Positions 33,455 to 41,660 of a stretch of 64,000 nt of DNA are shown piece after piece. The position numbers were made by a program, and so were the translations under genes. Every line of letters begins with the position of its first letter. Position 1 is the stretch's first letter. This stretch comes from Streptomyces sp. DH-12 (GTDB lineage: Bacteria; Actinomycetota; Actinomycetes; Streptomycetales; Streptomycetaceae): positions 7,014,501 to 7,078,500 of the forward strand of contig NZ_PPFB01000001.1 in the NCBI RefSeq assembly GCF_002899455.1. Direction: 5' to 3'. The notes below the pieces were generated by a model. The model was given only the letters and a program-made list of their open reading frames with translations. It ran no database searches and was not told where the DNA came from.

Positions 33455-34299
33455 TCCCGGCGGCCCCACACCATCGCCAGCCCCGGACCCACCTCCGCCA
33501 GCCGCGGTGACTCCAGGTAGGCCAGCGCCTCGTCCACCCCCCGTGCGTCGACCCGCCCCGTCGCCTCCAGTTCCGGGCGCATGCGCTGCCAGGTGTCCGA
33601 CCAGAAGTGGGCCGCCGGGCCGCCCGGGAGCAGGGGCGGGCAGACGACCTCCGCGCCGATGTCGCGCAGGCCCGCCTCGCGCAGGTAGCGGGGGTACGCC
33701 GGCACCTCGCCGATGTCGGTGCCGATCGTCGCCCGCAGCGCCGCCCACATGGCGTCCATGGTCCGCCGGTACGCGGAGGAGCGGTCACGGGTGTCGGGCA
33801 GTTCCACCGCGTCGCCGAGCACCAGCAGCCCGCCCGGGCGGAGCAGGCCCGCCAGCCGGCGGACGAGCCGCCGGCGTCCGGGCAGGTGCATCAGCACGAA
33901 CCGGGCGTGCACCAGGTCGAACCTGCCCGGGTCCAGATTCTCGTCGGTGATGTCCGCGGTGAGCACCCGCAGTCCGGGCAGCTCCCACGCGGTCAGGGCG
34001 CGGGTGTCCTGGTCCAGGGCGACGACCTCCGCCACGCCGGCGTCCTCCAGCAGCCACCGGGCGACGGTCCCGGTCCCCGCGCCGACCTCCAGGCACCGCA
34101 TGCCCGGACCCGCGCCCAGTTTCCGGAGCCGGCGGGCGGTGACCGGGTCGTACACCAGCGCGGCGGCGTCGATGCGCTCCGACTCGTGCGGGTCCTCGGG
34201 CGTGAAGAGGTCCCGCCCGTAACGCCCGGGACCGCCGTCACCGCCGGGCGTGCCCCCACCGTCGGGCGTGCCGCCCGAGGGAGCTGCCGGATCCGTCAC
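33382..34299 (-). CDS. SAM-dependent methyltransferase
   Basis: A 305-residue class I methyltransferase. Motif I, RCLEVGAGTGTVARWL, is at about residues 69-84. ALDQDTRAL follows at strand 2, DLVHARFVLMHLP at motif post-I and LLRPGGLLVLGD at motif III. The N-terminal glycine/proline-rich tail is unstructured. It resembles ubiquinone/menaquinone-type small-molecule methyltransferases; substrate unknown. It sits 13 bases after the lipoprotein gene on the same strand, so they may be cotranscribed. Its 3' end overlaps the convergent peptidase gene. Confidence 0.88.
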   Translation of the reverse strand: MTDPAAPSGGTPDGGGTPGGDGGPGRYGRDLFTPEDPHESERIDAAALVYDPVTARRLRKLGAGPGMRCLEVGAGTGTVARWLLEDAGVAEVVALDQDTRALTAWELPGLRVLTADITDENLDPGRFDLVHARFVLMHLPGRRRLVRRLAGLLRPGGLLVLGDAVELPDTRDRSSAYRRTMDAMWAALRATIGTDIGEVPAYPRYLREAGLRDIGAEVVCPPLLPGGPAAHFWSDTWQRMRPELEATGRVDARGVDEALAYLESPRLAEVGPGLAMVWGRRDQRPVDEAAPAAAAAGRAGTVRPA

Positions 34300-34312
34300 C
34301 CGGCCACCCCGG

Positions 34313-35188
34313 TCAGTCGATCCCGCTCGGCGTCGGCGACGGCGTGCGCCCCGCGAGCACTTCCTGCAGCCGCTGCGTGCCCTGCTCCACCGCGGCCGAC
34401 GTGGTGTCGTGGTCGGCGCCCTCCAGCCCGCCGTTGGTGACCGTGATCGCGTCCGCGCCGATCTGCACGGCGGCGACGTCCAGGCTCAGGGTGGCGGGGA
34501 CGCCGTTGCTCTCGCCCTTCACCGTCACGGTCAGCCCCTGCCGGTTGTCACCGGCCTGCGGCAGCGACGTCTCGATGACCTGGACCGTGCGCTCCCCGGC
34601 GTCTCCACCGGTCAGCGTGAACCGGTCACAGGTGTCGGGCAGCCGGCTCAGCCACTGCAGGGAGTCGTCCAGCTCCGCCTTGTCGTACGCGGCGACCTGG
34701 TACAGCAGCCGCGAGTCGCCCTCCTGGAAGCCGGTGAGCGCGGAGGCGCCCGTGGGCCTGCCCAGCAGCGTCTCGTCGAACAGCGCGTCGACCAGACGCC
34801 GGCAGTCCGCCGTGCCGCTCGTGCCGTCGACGAACGCGGCCACGTCGACGCTGCCCACCAGCAGCGAGTCCCGCCACTCGCGCGGGTCCCGCACCTGCGT
34901 CCAGTCGTCCTCGAGGTCCGCCGGGGTGATCAGCGCGTTCCGGGCGTCCTCCTCGCTGAGGTCCGACGGTGACGCCGAACCGGAGGGCGATTCGCCGGCG
35001 GGCGTGGAGGCCGCGGGCGACGTGGTCTGCGCGGCGAGGCCCCGTTCGGCGACCGTGGACGAGGTGTCCGCCCCGGGCGACACGCCGCCGTCCGAACCGG
35101 AACAGGCCGCCGCGGCGAACAGCGTGCCGACGGCCAGGGCGGCGGCCAGGGCGCGGGCCGGCCGGGTGAGCGGACGAGGGGTGGTCAC
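34313..35188 (-). CDS. Lipoprotein with PknH-like sensor domain
   Basis: A 291-residue exported lipoprotein: lipobox FAAAAC with Cys29 after a hydrophobic run, then a serine/proline/threonine-rich linker (about 35-75). The globular domain resembles the extracellular PknH-type sensor fold (ALITPADLEDDW, then SALTGFQEGDSRLLYQVAAY and a pair of cysteines at TADCRRL and PDTCDRF that can form a disulfide). A free-standing sensor domain without a kinase. GTG 35188 has AGGAGG at six bases; an open frame runs 15 codons further upstream. Confidence 0.78.
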   Translation of the reverse strand: MTTPRPLTRPARALAAALAVGTLFAAAACSGSDGGVSPGADTSSTVAERGLAAQTTSPAASTPAGESPSGSASPSDLSEEDARNALITPADLEDDWTQVRDPREWRDSLLVGSVDVAAFVDGTSGTADCRRLVDALFDETLLGRPTGASALTGFQEGDSRLLYQVAAYDKAELDDSLQWLSRLPDTCDRFTLTGGDAGERTVQVIETSLPQAGDNRQGLTVTVKGESNGVPATLSLDVAAVQIGADAITVTNGGLEGADHDTTSAAVEQGTQRLQEVLAGRTPSPTPSGID

Positions 35189-35404
35189 GTGTGCCTCCTG
35201 TGGGACGGACGGTCGCCCGGCGCCTCCCCGCACCGGACACGCTTGCCCCCCTGACCTCCCACCGCACCACCGCTGCGCCCGTGCGACCAGCGCAGCGGAG
35301 GCATACAGGTGAGAGCGCCGGGCACACGGGCCCGTGGCTCCGGCCGGACGCGTACCGGCCCGGCGGCCGTGACGACTCCGACGGGCGCCCCCACGGCGCC
35401 CGCG

Positions 35405-35426
35405 CGGGAACGCTGATACGTTCCCG
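35405..35426. promoter_or_regulatory. Inverted repeat upstream of MHS transporter gene
   Basis: CGGGAACG/CGTTCCCG, perfect 8-bp arms around a 6-nt loop, immediately before a TTG and 33 bases before the strong ribosome-binding site. Operator or leader hairpin. Confidence 0.5.
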
Positions 35427-36956
35427 TTGCACCGTTATGTCCCGGAAAGGAAAGAAGCCACGTCCCCCACCGACAACGGCCCGACTCCGTCCACCGAGGC
35501 GGCCAGGCGCCATCCGAGGCTGTTCCGCGCCGTCCGTCGTCGGCAGAATCCGCCGCTGCGGCGGTCGGACATCACGGTGACGGACGAGCGGGCGGTCAAG
35601 CGTGCGGTGAAGGCCGCCTCGCTCGGCAACGCCATGGAATGGTTCGACTTCGGGATCTACGCGTACCTGGCCGGCACCATCGGCAGGGTCTTCTTCCCCT
35701 CGGGGAACGAGACGGCGCAGCTGCTGTCCTCCTTCGCCACCTTCGCGGTGGCCTTCCTGGTGCGCCCGCTGGGCGGCATGGTCTTCGGACCGATGGGCGA
35801 CAGGATCGGCCGCAAGAAGGTCCTCGCCCTGACGATGATCCTGATGGCGATCGGCACGGCCGCGATCGGCATGCTGCCGACGTACGCGGCGGTCGGCTTC
35901 TGGGCGCCGCTGCTGCTGATCCTCTTCCGGCTGCTCCAGGGCTTCTCCACCGGCGGCGAGTACGGCGGCGCCTCCACCTTCATCGCCGAGTACGCCCCCG
36001 ACCGGCGGCGCGGCTACTTCGGCAGCTTCCTGGAACTGGGCACGCTGGCCGGCTACACCGGCGCGGCGACTCTGGTCGTGGGGCTCACCGCCTGGCTCGG
36101 CTCCGACACCATGGACGCCTGGGGCTGGCGCATCCCCTTCCTGATCGCCGGTCCGCTCGGCATCGTCGGCATCTACCTGCGGCTGAAGCTGGACGACACC
36201 CCCGCCTACCTCAAGCTGGGGGAGGGCAACGTCCACGTCTCCGACGCCGCGAACCAGGTGGAGACCACCGCCCGCGGCGACCTCGCCAAGATCTTCCGGC
36301 AGCACTGGCGGGTCCTGGTGCTGTGCGTCACCCTGGTCGGCGCGTACAACATCACCGACTACATGCTGCTGTCGTACATGCCGACGTACCTGTCCGACGA
36401 GCTGGGCTACTCCGAGTCGCACGGACTGCTGATCCTGGTCGCCACCATGGTGCTGCTGATGCTGATCATCAACCAGGTCGGCCGGCTCAACGACCGCTTC
36501 GGGCGCAAGCCGCTGCTGATGGCCGGCATGCTGGGCTTCCTTTTCCTGTCCGCGCCGGCGTTCCTGCTCGTGCAGGAGGGCAGCCTGCTCGCGGTGTCGG
36601 CCGGCATGCTGATGCTCGGTCTGTCCCTGGTATGCCTGCTCGGCACCATGTCGGCCGCGCTGCCCGCCATGTTCCCGACGCCCGTGCGCTACGGCTCCCT
36701 GTCGGTCGGCTACAACCTGTCGGCCTCGCTGTTCGGCGGCACCACCCCGCTGGTGATCACCGCGCTGATCGGCGTGACCGGCTCGGACATGATGCCCGCG
36801 TACTACGCGATGGCGGCCGCCCTGGTCGGTGTGATCGCGGTCGCCTGCATGAAGGAGACGGCGCAGCAGCCTCTGGAGGGGTCCCCGCCCTCGGTGCAGA
36901 CCGAGGAGGAGGCCGCGGAGATCGTGCGGGCGCAGGCGCCGTCCCCGAAGTTCTGA
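35427..36956 (+). CDS. MHS-family MFS transporter (ProP-like)
   Basis: A 12-TM transporter of the metabolite:H+ symporter family (ProP, KgtP, ShiA). GNAMEWFDFGIYAYLAGTIG opens TM1, GDRIGRKKVLALTM is motif A, and FRLLQGFSTGGEYGGA in TM4 is diagnostic. It probably imports proline, betaine or another osmolyte. The start is unresolved: TTG 35427 abuts an inverted repeat with no ribosome-binding site, and GTG 35577 also lacks one. The only good site, GGAAAGGAAAG, precedes an in-frame ACG at 35460. The hydrophobic core begins after residue 60 of this frame. Confidence 0.85.
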   Translation: MHRYVPERKEATSPTDNGPTPSTEAARRHPRLFRAVRRRQNPPLRRSDITVTDERAVKRAVKAASLGNAMEWFDFGIYAYLAGTIGRVFFPSGNETAQLLSSFATFAVAFLVRPLGGMVFGPMGDRIGRKKVLALTMILMAIGTAAIGMLPTYAAVGFWAPLLLILFRLLQGFSTGGEYGGASTFIAEYAPDRRRGYFGSFLELGTLAGYTGAATLVVGLTAWLGSDTMDAWGWRIPFLIAGPLGIVGIYLRLKLDDTPAYLKLGEGNVHVSDAANQVETTARGDLAKIFRQHWRVLVLCVTLVGAYNITDYMLLSYMPTYLSDELGYSESHGLLILVATMVLLMLIINQVGRLNDRFGRKPLLMAGMLGFLFLSAPAFLLVQEGSLLAVSAGMLMLGLSLVCLLGTMSAALPAMFPTPVRYGSLSVGYNLSASLFGGTTPLVITALIGVTGSDMMPAYYAMAAALVGVIAVACMKETAQQPLEGSPPSVQTEEEAAEIVRAQAPSPKF

Positions 36957-37169
36957 CGCGGACGCCGGCGAGGAGCACCACGCGCCGCCCGGGCCGGGGA
37001 CCCCGGTTCCCGAAGCCCGGTGCGGCGCCGTCGGGGCCCTCCCCGGAGGGCACGTCGAGGGCGGGCCGCCCGCCCGTCCCCAAGGTCACCGGACCGGGCC
37101 GGACGACACCGGCGCGGGTGGCGGAATAGGCGGCCGGGGGCCGCTGTTACACCTGCTGCCTGACATGCG

Positions 37170-37185
37170 CGAGTCATTCGACTCG
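37170..37185. promoter_or_regulatory. Inverted repeat upstream of zinc-free ribosomal cluster
   Basis: CGAGTCATTCGACTCG: perfect 6-bp arms around four bases, 26 bp before the L33 gene. Position suits a repressor site. It does not match the zinc-uptake regulator (Zur) box consensus I know, though the gene set is of the Zur-controlled type. Confidence 0.4.
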
Positions 37186-37211
37186 GGCGGTGACGGCGGA
37201 AGGAGCACCTC

Positions 37212-37376
37212 ATGGCACGCAGCACGGCACGCCCCCTCGTCAAGCTGAGGTCCACGGCCGGCACGGGCGTCACCTACGTGACGCGCAAGAACCGTCTGAA
37301 CGACCCGGACCGCCTGGTCCTGCGGAAGTACGACGCGGTCGCCGGACAGCACGTCCTCTTCCGCGAGGAACGCTGA
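37212..37376 (+). CDS. rpmG: 50S ribosomal protein L33, zinc-free paralogue
   Basis: A 54-residue L33: PLVKLRSTAGTGVTYVTRKN, then LRKYDAVAGQHVLFREE. It has no cysteines, so it is the zinc-independent (C-) form. In streptomycetes such paralogues replace zinc-binding ones when zinc is scarce, usually under Zur. It is followed on the same strand by L31 and L36 genes of the same kind. AAGGAG precedes the ATG. Confidence 0.93.
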   Translation: MARSTARPLVKLRSTAGTGVTYVTRKNRLNDPDRLVLRKYDAVAGQHVLFREER

Positions 37377-37428
37377 CCCACCCCGTCTCCGCCGCTTCCG
37401 GCGGCGGAGGCCGCGGGAAGGGGCACCC

Positions 37429-37687
37429 ATGAGGCACGGCATCCGCCCCGCCTCCCGCCCGGCCGTCCTCCGCGACCGCGCGGCAGGGTTCCCGTTCCTG
37501 ACCCGCTCCGCCCTCGACTCCGGCAGGACGGTCGAGGGGGAGGACGGCACGACCTGTCCGGTCGCCGACGTCGAGATCCCGTCGGCGAGCCACCCGTTCC
37601 GCACCGGCACCGCACGCGTCCTCGGACACCGCGGGACGCGCGGAGCGCTTCGAGCGGCGCCACGGCACCGCTCCGGCCCGCCGCTGA
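37429..37687 (+). pseudogene. rpmE2: 50S ribosomal protein L31 type B, frameshifted
   Basis: The L31B family sequence runs intact for about 65 codons: RPAVLRDRAAGFPFLTRSAL, then VEIPSASHPFRTGTARVL. At 37624 one extra G follows CTC. The correct continuation, DTAGRAERFERRHGTAPARR and stop at 37685-37687, lies in the next frame. Read literally, the original frame never stops and runs into the L36 gene, ending with it at 37860: a 143-residue L31-L36 fusion. Either an inactivating frameshift, a sequencing error or recoding. GGAAGGGG precedes the ATG. Confidence 0.85.
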
Positions 37688-37737
37688 CCGGGACCCGGCC
37701 CTTCCCGGGCGCCCTGGGTCCCCCACAGGAGTACGTG

Positions 37738-37860
37738 ATGAAGGTACGCAAGTCCCTGCGCTCGTTGAAGGCCAGGCCCGGCGCCCAGGTGGTGCGCCGC
37801 CGGGGCGTGACCTTCGTGATCAACAAGAAGGACCCGCGCTCCAAGGCCCGCCAGGGCTGA
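37738..37860 (+). CDS. rpmJ: 50S ribosomal protein L36, zinc-free paralogue
   Basis: A 40-residue L36: MKVRKSLRSLKARPGAQVVR, then FVINKKDPRSKARQG. The zinc-binding cysteines of ordinary L36 are absent (RRRGV in place of the Cys/His pattern), so it is the zinc-free form. ACAGGAG lies before the ATG. It is in the same frame as the uncorrected L31 reading frame upstream. The strong hairpin 29 bases downstream closes the cluster. Confidence 0.9.
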   Translation: MKVRKSLRSLKARPGAQVVRRRGVTFVINKKDPRSKARQG

Positions 37861-37889
37861 CGAGCCGCAGGCGCCCCACGACGTCCGCA

Positions 37890-37922
37890 CGGCCCGGCAC
37901 CGCACTCCGCGGTGTCGGGCCG
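37890..37922 (+). terminator. Terminator of ribosomal protein cluster
   Basis: CGGCCCGGCACCGC pairs with GCGGTGTCGGGCCG across a 5-nt loop, one wobble pair. Confidence 0.75.
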
Positions 37923-38057
37923 TCGGCGTGTTCCCGGCGCCGCCCGGCGGCCGCCTCCCGGTGCGGCGCACCCGCCGCGCGGCCAGGATGGAAGGACGTC
38001 GCGGGACCGGGCGGTGACGCCTGGCGTGACGGGGCGGACGGCAGCCGGGAGGCGGAG

Positions 38058-39122
38058 ATGACGGTGAACCGGATCGGCCTGGTCGTGCACGGCGGACGCC
38101 CCGAGGCGGTGGCGGCCGCCGGCACGGTCCGCGACTGGTGCGTGGAGTACGGCGTCGCCTGCAAGGACGTCGACGTGTGGGCCGACGGCGGCCGGCACAG
38201 CGCCCGTCAGGAGGTGGCCGCCGCGGGCGACCCCGACCTGGTCGTCACCCTCGGCGGCGACGGCACGTTCCTGCGCGGCGCCCGGCTGGCCGCAGCCGCG
38301 GACGCCCTGGTTCTCGGCGTCGACCTCGGCAGGGTGGGCTTCCTGACGGAGGTGCCCATGACCGGGGTGCGCACCGCGCTGGACGCCGTCCACGAGGGCC
38401 GCCTGGCGGTCGAGGAGCGGATGCTGCTGACCATGCGCGCCTCCCGGCGCCTGGAGATCCCCGCGGACATCGAGGCGCTCATGCGGTACGGACGCGGCCC
38501 GCTGCTGCCGCCGACCAGCGTGCGCCCCGACTGCGAGACGGGCGGCGAGTGGGGCGTCCCGCTGGACGTGGCCGCCCTCAACGACGTGGTCCTGGAGAAG
38601 CTCGCCCGGGACCGGCAGGTCTCCGTCGGCGTCTACATCTCCGGCCGCCTGCTCGCCTCGTACTCCGCGGACGCGCTGCTGGTGGCGACCCCGACCGGTT
38701 CGACGGCGTACAGCTTCGCCGCCGGCGGCCCGGTCGTCTCACCGCGCGCGGAGGCGCTGGTGTTCACGCCGGTCGCACCGCACATGACGTTCGACCGCTC
38801 GGTCGTGGCCGCGCCGGACGAACCCGTCGGACTGCGGATCCTGGAGCGGTCCGGGCGGGCGGCCGTCAGCGTCGACGGCCAGGTCCGGGGCGTCATCGGC
38901 CCGGGCGACTGGATCGGCGTGTACGCGGCCCCCCGCAGGCTGCGCGCCGTACGCCTCGGCCCGATGGACTTCTACGGGCGGCTGCGCGAACGGATGAACC
39001 TGACCGACGCGCCCGCGGCGGTCGCCGACGGCACGCCCGCCCCCCTGTGGCCGGTGAGCAGCCCCCCGCCCGGGGACCTGACCCACCTCGCCATGCCCGT
39101 GAGCCCGGCCGCGCGGCCCTGA
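38058..39122 (+). CDS. nadK: NAD kinase
   Basis: A 354-residue ATP-NAD kinase making NADP. The GGDGT motif at residues 66-70 is preceded by LVVTLGGDGTFLRGAR, and the second conserved region TPTGSTAYSFAAGGPVV is intact, followed by HMTFDRSVV. It is longer at the C terminus than E. coli NadK, by a proline-rich tail of about 30 residues. Streptomycetes usually carry more than one NAD kinase; this one stands alone and may be the accessory copy. GGAGG lies just before the ATG. Confidence 0.92.
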   Translation: MTVNRIGLVVHGGRPEAVAAAGTVRDWCVEYGVACKDVDVWADGGRHSARQEVAAAGDPDLVVTLGGDGTFLRGARLAAAADALVLGVDLGRVGFLTEVPMTGVRTALDAVHEGRLAVEERMLLTMRASRRLEIPADIEALMRYGRGPLLPPTSVRPDCETGGEWGVPLDVAALNDVVLEKLARDRQVSVGVYISGRLLASYSADALLVATPTGSTAYSFAAGGPVVSPRAEALVFTPVAPHMTFDRSVVAAPDEPVGLRILERSGRAAVSVDGQVRGVIGPGDWIGVYAAPRRLRAVRLGPMDFYGRLRERMNLTDAPAAVADGTPAPLWPVSSPPPGDLTHLAMPVSPAARP

Positions 39123-39141
39123 CCGGGCGCGCGCCGGGGAC

Positions 39142-39564
39142 TCAGCGGGTGAGCGCCTTGACGGTCGTCAGGTCCTCGCCGGTCAGCTCCGCGATCCGGT
39201 GGGCGGGCACCCCGGCCGCCACGGCACGGGCGAGCAGCGCCTCACGGCCCTCCGCGCACGAGCGGTAGGCGAGCAGTTCCTCCTCCATCCGCGCGACGTC
39301 GTGAGGGGCGTTGAGCTGCCGCACGCGGCTCAGCTCCTCGTCGCCGAGGGGGACGGGCAGCCGCTCGGCGCCCTCCGGAATGGCCGAGGTCTCCTCCGGC
39401 GGCAACAGCCGCAGACCGGGCGACGTCACGGTGACCCCCTGAGCCTCCAGCCACGCCCGCACGGCAGGAGTGTCCAGGAAGACCGCGTCCTCCACGGCGG
39501 CGAGCGGCACTCCCAGCGACACGGCGGGGTCGTCGAACAGCACGACGTAGGCGTCGTCGGTCAT
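39142..39564 (-). CDS. Hypothetical protein
   Basis: A 140-residue soluble acidic protein: MTDDAYVVLFDDPAVSLGVP, then PAVRAWLEAQGVTVTSPG. The C-terminal segment AAGVPAHRIAELTGEDLTTV looks like a short helix-turn-helix. Start at 39564 follows AGGAGG. No family recognised. Convergent with nadK. Confidence 0.7.
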   Translation of the reverse strand: MTDDAYVVLFDDPAVSLGVPLAAVEDAVFLDTPAVRAWLEAQGVTVTSPGLRLLPPEETSAIPEGAERLPVPLGDEELSRVRQLNAPHDVARMEEELLAYRSCAEGREALLARAVAAGVPAHRIAELTGEDLTTVKALTR

Positions 39565-39685
39565 CGTCGGTTCCTCCTGAAAAGGCGTGTGGTCCCACTC
39601 CGGTGGACCTCCTCTACCCCTGATCGGGCGGTCCACGACAGGGACGCGGCACCCACGCCGCGTCCCCCCTCGCTCGCACGAGCCC

Positions 39686-40093
39686 TTACCGGTCGTCGAC
39701 CTCCCGGTCGAAGTCCCGCGCGCACTCCTGCCGGTCGCTCTGGCTGTTCGCGTGATCGATGCAGTCCTGGTAGTCCTTGAACTCGTCGCTGTTGATCACG
39801 GCCACGCCCAGCGCCAGCAGCACCGACGACACCACGAGGGCCAGCGCGCCCAGCACCGCGCCGATGACGGCCATCGTCCCGTTCGTCGCCACGCCCCGTC
39901 TGCCGCGCCGGAAGCCGAGCACGCCGAAGACCACGGCCAGCAGGCCCAGCACGATGCCGCCGATCGCGGTCCAGAACAGCAGGGCGCCCACGATGCCCAG
40001 GACCAGTGCCGCGATGCCGAAGCCGTTGCGCCGTTCACCCGTGCCCGCCTGCTGCGGGTAGCCCGGCCCGTGGTGTCCGTGCGTCGAAGTCAT
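39686..40093 (-). CDS. DUF4190-like small membrane protein
   Basis: A 135-residue protein with a glycine/histidine-rich cytoplasmic N terminus, then two TM helices joined by GFRRGRRGVAT: FGIAALVLGIVGALLFWTAI and TMAVIGAVLGALALVVSSVL. That pattern is DUF4190. The C-terminal tail is charged and contains two cysteines (DCIDHANSQSDRQECARD). Function unknown. Confidence 0.8.
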   Translation of the reverse strand: MTSTHGHHGPGYPQQAGTGERRNGFGIAALVLGIVGALLFWTAIGGIVLGLLAVVFGVLGFRRGRRGVATNGTMAVIGAVLGALALVVSSVLLALGVAVINSDEFKDYQDCIDHANSQSDRQECARDFDREVDDR

Positions 40094-40373
40094 CGGTGAG
40101 CCCTTCGGTTTGAGGGGTTGTCAGTCGCGCTTGCCCCGTCCGTGTGCCCGGACGGGTCGCCGGCATGCCGGACGCCGGCCTCACCGCCCGGGACGGCGGC
40201 CGTCCTCGGCGGCAGGGCGCCGCCCCGCCCGTGCCGCCCGCCCCTCGCCTTCGTCCGGCCGCTCACCGCGGCCGGCGACCCGGACGGGACCCCCGCATGC
40301 CGTTCTCCCCTCCGGTGACGCGTCACCGGCCGGTGCGCACCGGGACCGCCGGGCGGCGGACTACTGTCGGCGC

Positions 40374-40802
40374 ATGAGCGAAGCGTCCAAGCGTTCCGTC
40401 GTCGTCGAGCGGACGAGCAGCAGCCGGTTCACCGCCACCAACCCGCGTGGCGGGACCATCCGGTTCAGCACCGACGGGGGTGACGCCTTCACCCCCGTCG
40501 AACTGCTGCTCGCCGCCATCGGGGGCTGCTCGGCGGCCGACGTCGACGTCGCCACCAGCCGGCACGCCGAGCCGGCCGCGTTCACCGTGGAGGTGACCGG
40601 CGACAAGATCAGTGACGAGCGGGGCAACCGCATGACCGGCCTGCGGGTGACCTTCCACGTCGCGTTCCCGGACGAGGACGGCGCCGAGCGGGCCCGTGCG
40701 ATCCTGCCGCGCGCGGTGCGGACCTCCCACGACCGCCTCTGCACCGTCAGCCGCACCGTGGAGCTCGGCACGCCCGTCACCACCGTGGTCGCGGAGGACT
40801 GA
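40374..40802 (+). CDS. OsmC-family protein
   Basis: A 142-residue OsmC/Ohr-superfamily protein. Both reactive cysteines are present: Cys52 in LLAAIGGCSAADV and Cys123 in HDRLCTVSRTV. Such proteins reduce organic hydroperoxides through a thiol mechanism. TSSSRFTATNPRGG at the N terminus is typical of the OsmC branch, not Ohr. Expected to be cytosolic and stress-inducible. Confidence 0.9.
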   Translation: MSEASKRSVVVERTSSSRFTATNPRGGTIRFSTDGGDAFTPVELLLAAIGGCSAADVDVATSRHAEPAAFTVEVTGDKISDERGNRMTGLRVTFHVAFPDEDGAERARAILPRAVRTSHDRLCTVSRTVELGTPVTTVVAED

Positions 40803-40810
40803 CGGCCCTG

Positions 40811-41632
40811 TCACGCGTGCCACGACCGGCCGGGCGCCGACGGGCGCGGGACGGCGGTCGGCCCGCCCGGCATCAGGGGAGCGGTGGCGTGCACCTCCGC
40901 CGTGCCGTGCTCGGCGAGCGGGCCGACGGTCAGACCCGCGGCGCGGCACCCGGCCACCAGGTCGGGCAGCGCGCCCAGCGTGGCCCGCCAGCATCCCGGC
41001 GCCGCCGTGCGGTCCGTGTCGTGCAGCAGGACCGTACCGCCGCCGCGCAGGTCCGCCTCGACCGCGGCGCGCACCGACGCGGGGGTGGCCGAGGCCGTCC
41101 AGTCCCGCCCCCAGGCCGTCCACAGCACCGGACGCAGCCCCGCCGCGCGGGCGGCGGTCCAGCGTCCGGAGGTGAGGATGCCGTACGGCGGCCGGTACCA
41201 CAGCGGAGTCAGCCCCGTGACGTCCCGCACGGCCTCGACGGCGCGGCGCAGGGAGCGGGCGTCGCGCGCCGGCAGCCACGGCCGGTCGTGGCCCCAGCCG
41301 TGCACGGCCACCTCGTGCCCCCGCCGCACCGTCTCCCGCACCACGGCCGGATGCCGTACGACCCCGTCGCCGAGGACGAAGAAGGTGGCCCGCACACCGA
41401 GGCCGTCCAGCGTGTCGAGGAAGCGGGGCGTGGACGTGGGGTCGGGTCCGTCGTCGAAGGTCAGGGCGACGTGACGGGGGTGTCCGACGCCGGCGAGGCG
41501 GGGGGACAGGCGGCCGCGGACCACGGGCAGCCAGGTGGCCGCGGGGCCGATGTGCGCCAGGGCGGCCGCGGCGAGCGGCAGCCCGACGGCCGCGGCACGC
41601 CGCGCGGCCGACCGGGGGAGCGGATCGGTCAT
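40811..41632 (-). CDS. Polysaccharide deacetylase (NodB domain)
   Basis: A 273-residue carbohydrate esterase 4 protein. An N-terminal hydrophobic segment suggests membrane anchoring or export. Motif 1 is TFDDGPD (metal-binding Asp61), motif 2 HGWGHDRP departs slightly from HSxxHP, motif 3 WYRPPYG, and the C-terminal GGGTVLLHDTD motif carries the catalytic histidine. It likely deacetylates cell-wall peptidoglycan or another N-acetylated polysaccharide. A DMT transporter gene lies 28 bases upstream on the same strand. Confidence 0.88.
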   Translation of the reverse strand: MTDPLPRSAARRAAAVGLPLAAAALAHIGPAATWLPVVRGRLSPRLAGVGHPRHVALTFDDGPDPTSTPRFLDTLDGLGVRATFFVLGDGVVRHPAVVRETVRRGHEVAVHGWGHDRPWLPARDARSLRRAVEAVRDVTGLTPLWYRPPYGILTSGRWTAARAAGLRPVLWTAWGRDWTASATPASVRAAVEADLRGGGTVLLHDTDRTAAPGCWRATLGALPDLVAGCRAAGLTVGPLAEHGTAEVHATAPLMPGGPTAVPRPSAPGRSWHA

Positions 41633-41660
41633 GGCGGAGACCTCCTGATCACGGGACGGC

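Noticed and set aside
37140..37211. Zur box upstream of the zinc-free ribosomal genes
   Set aside because: Expected from the gene set, but no sequence close to the known TGAAAATGATTTTCA-type consensus is visible; only the other inverted repeat is reported.
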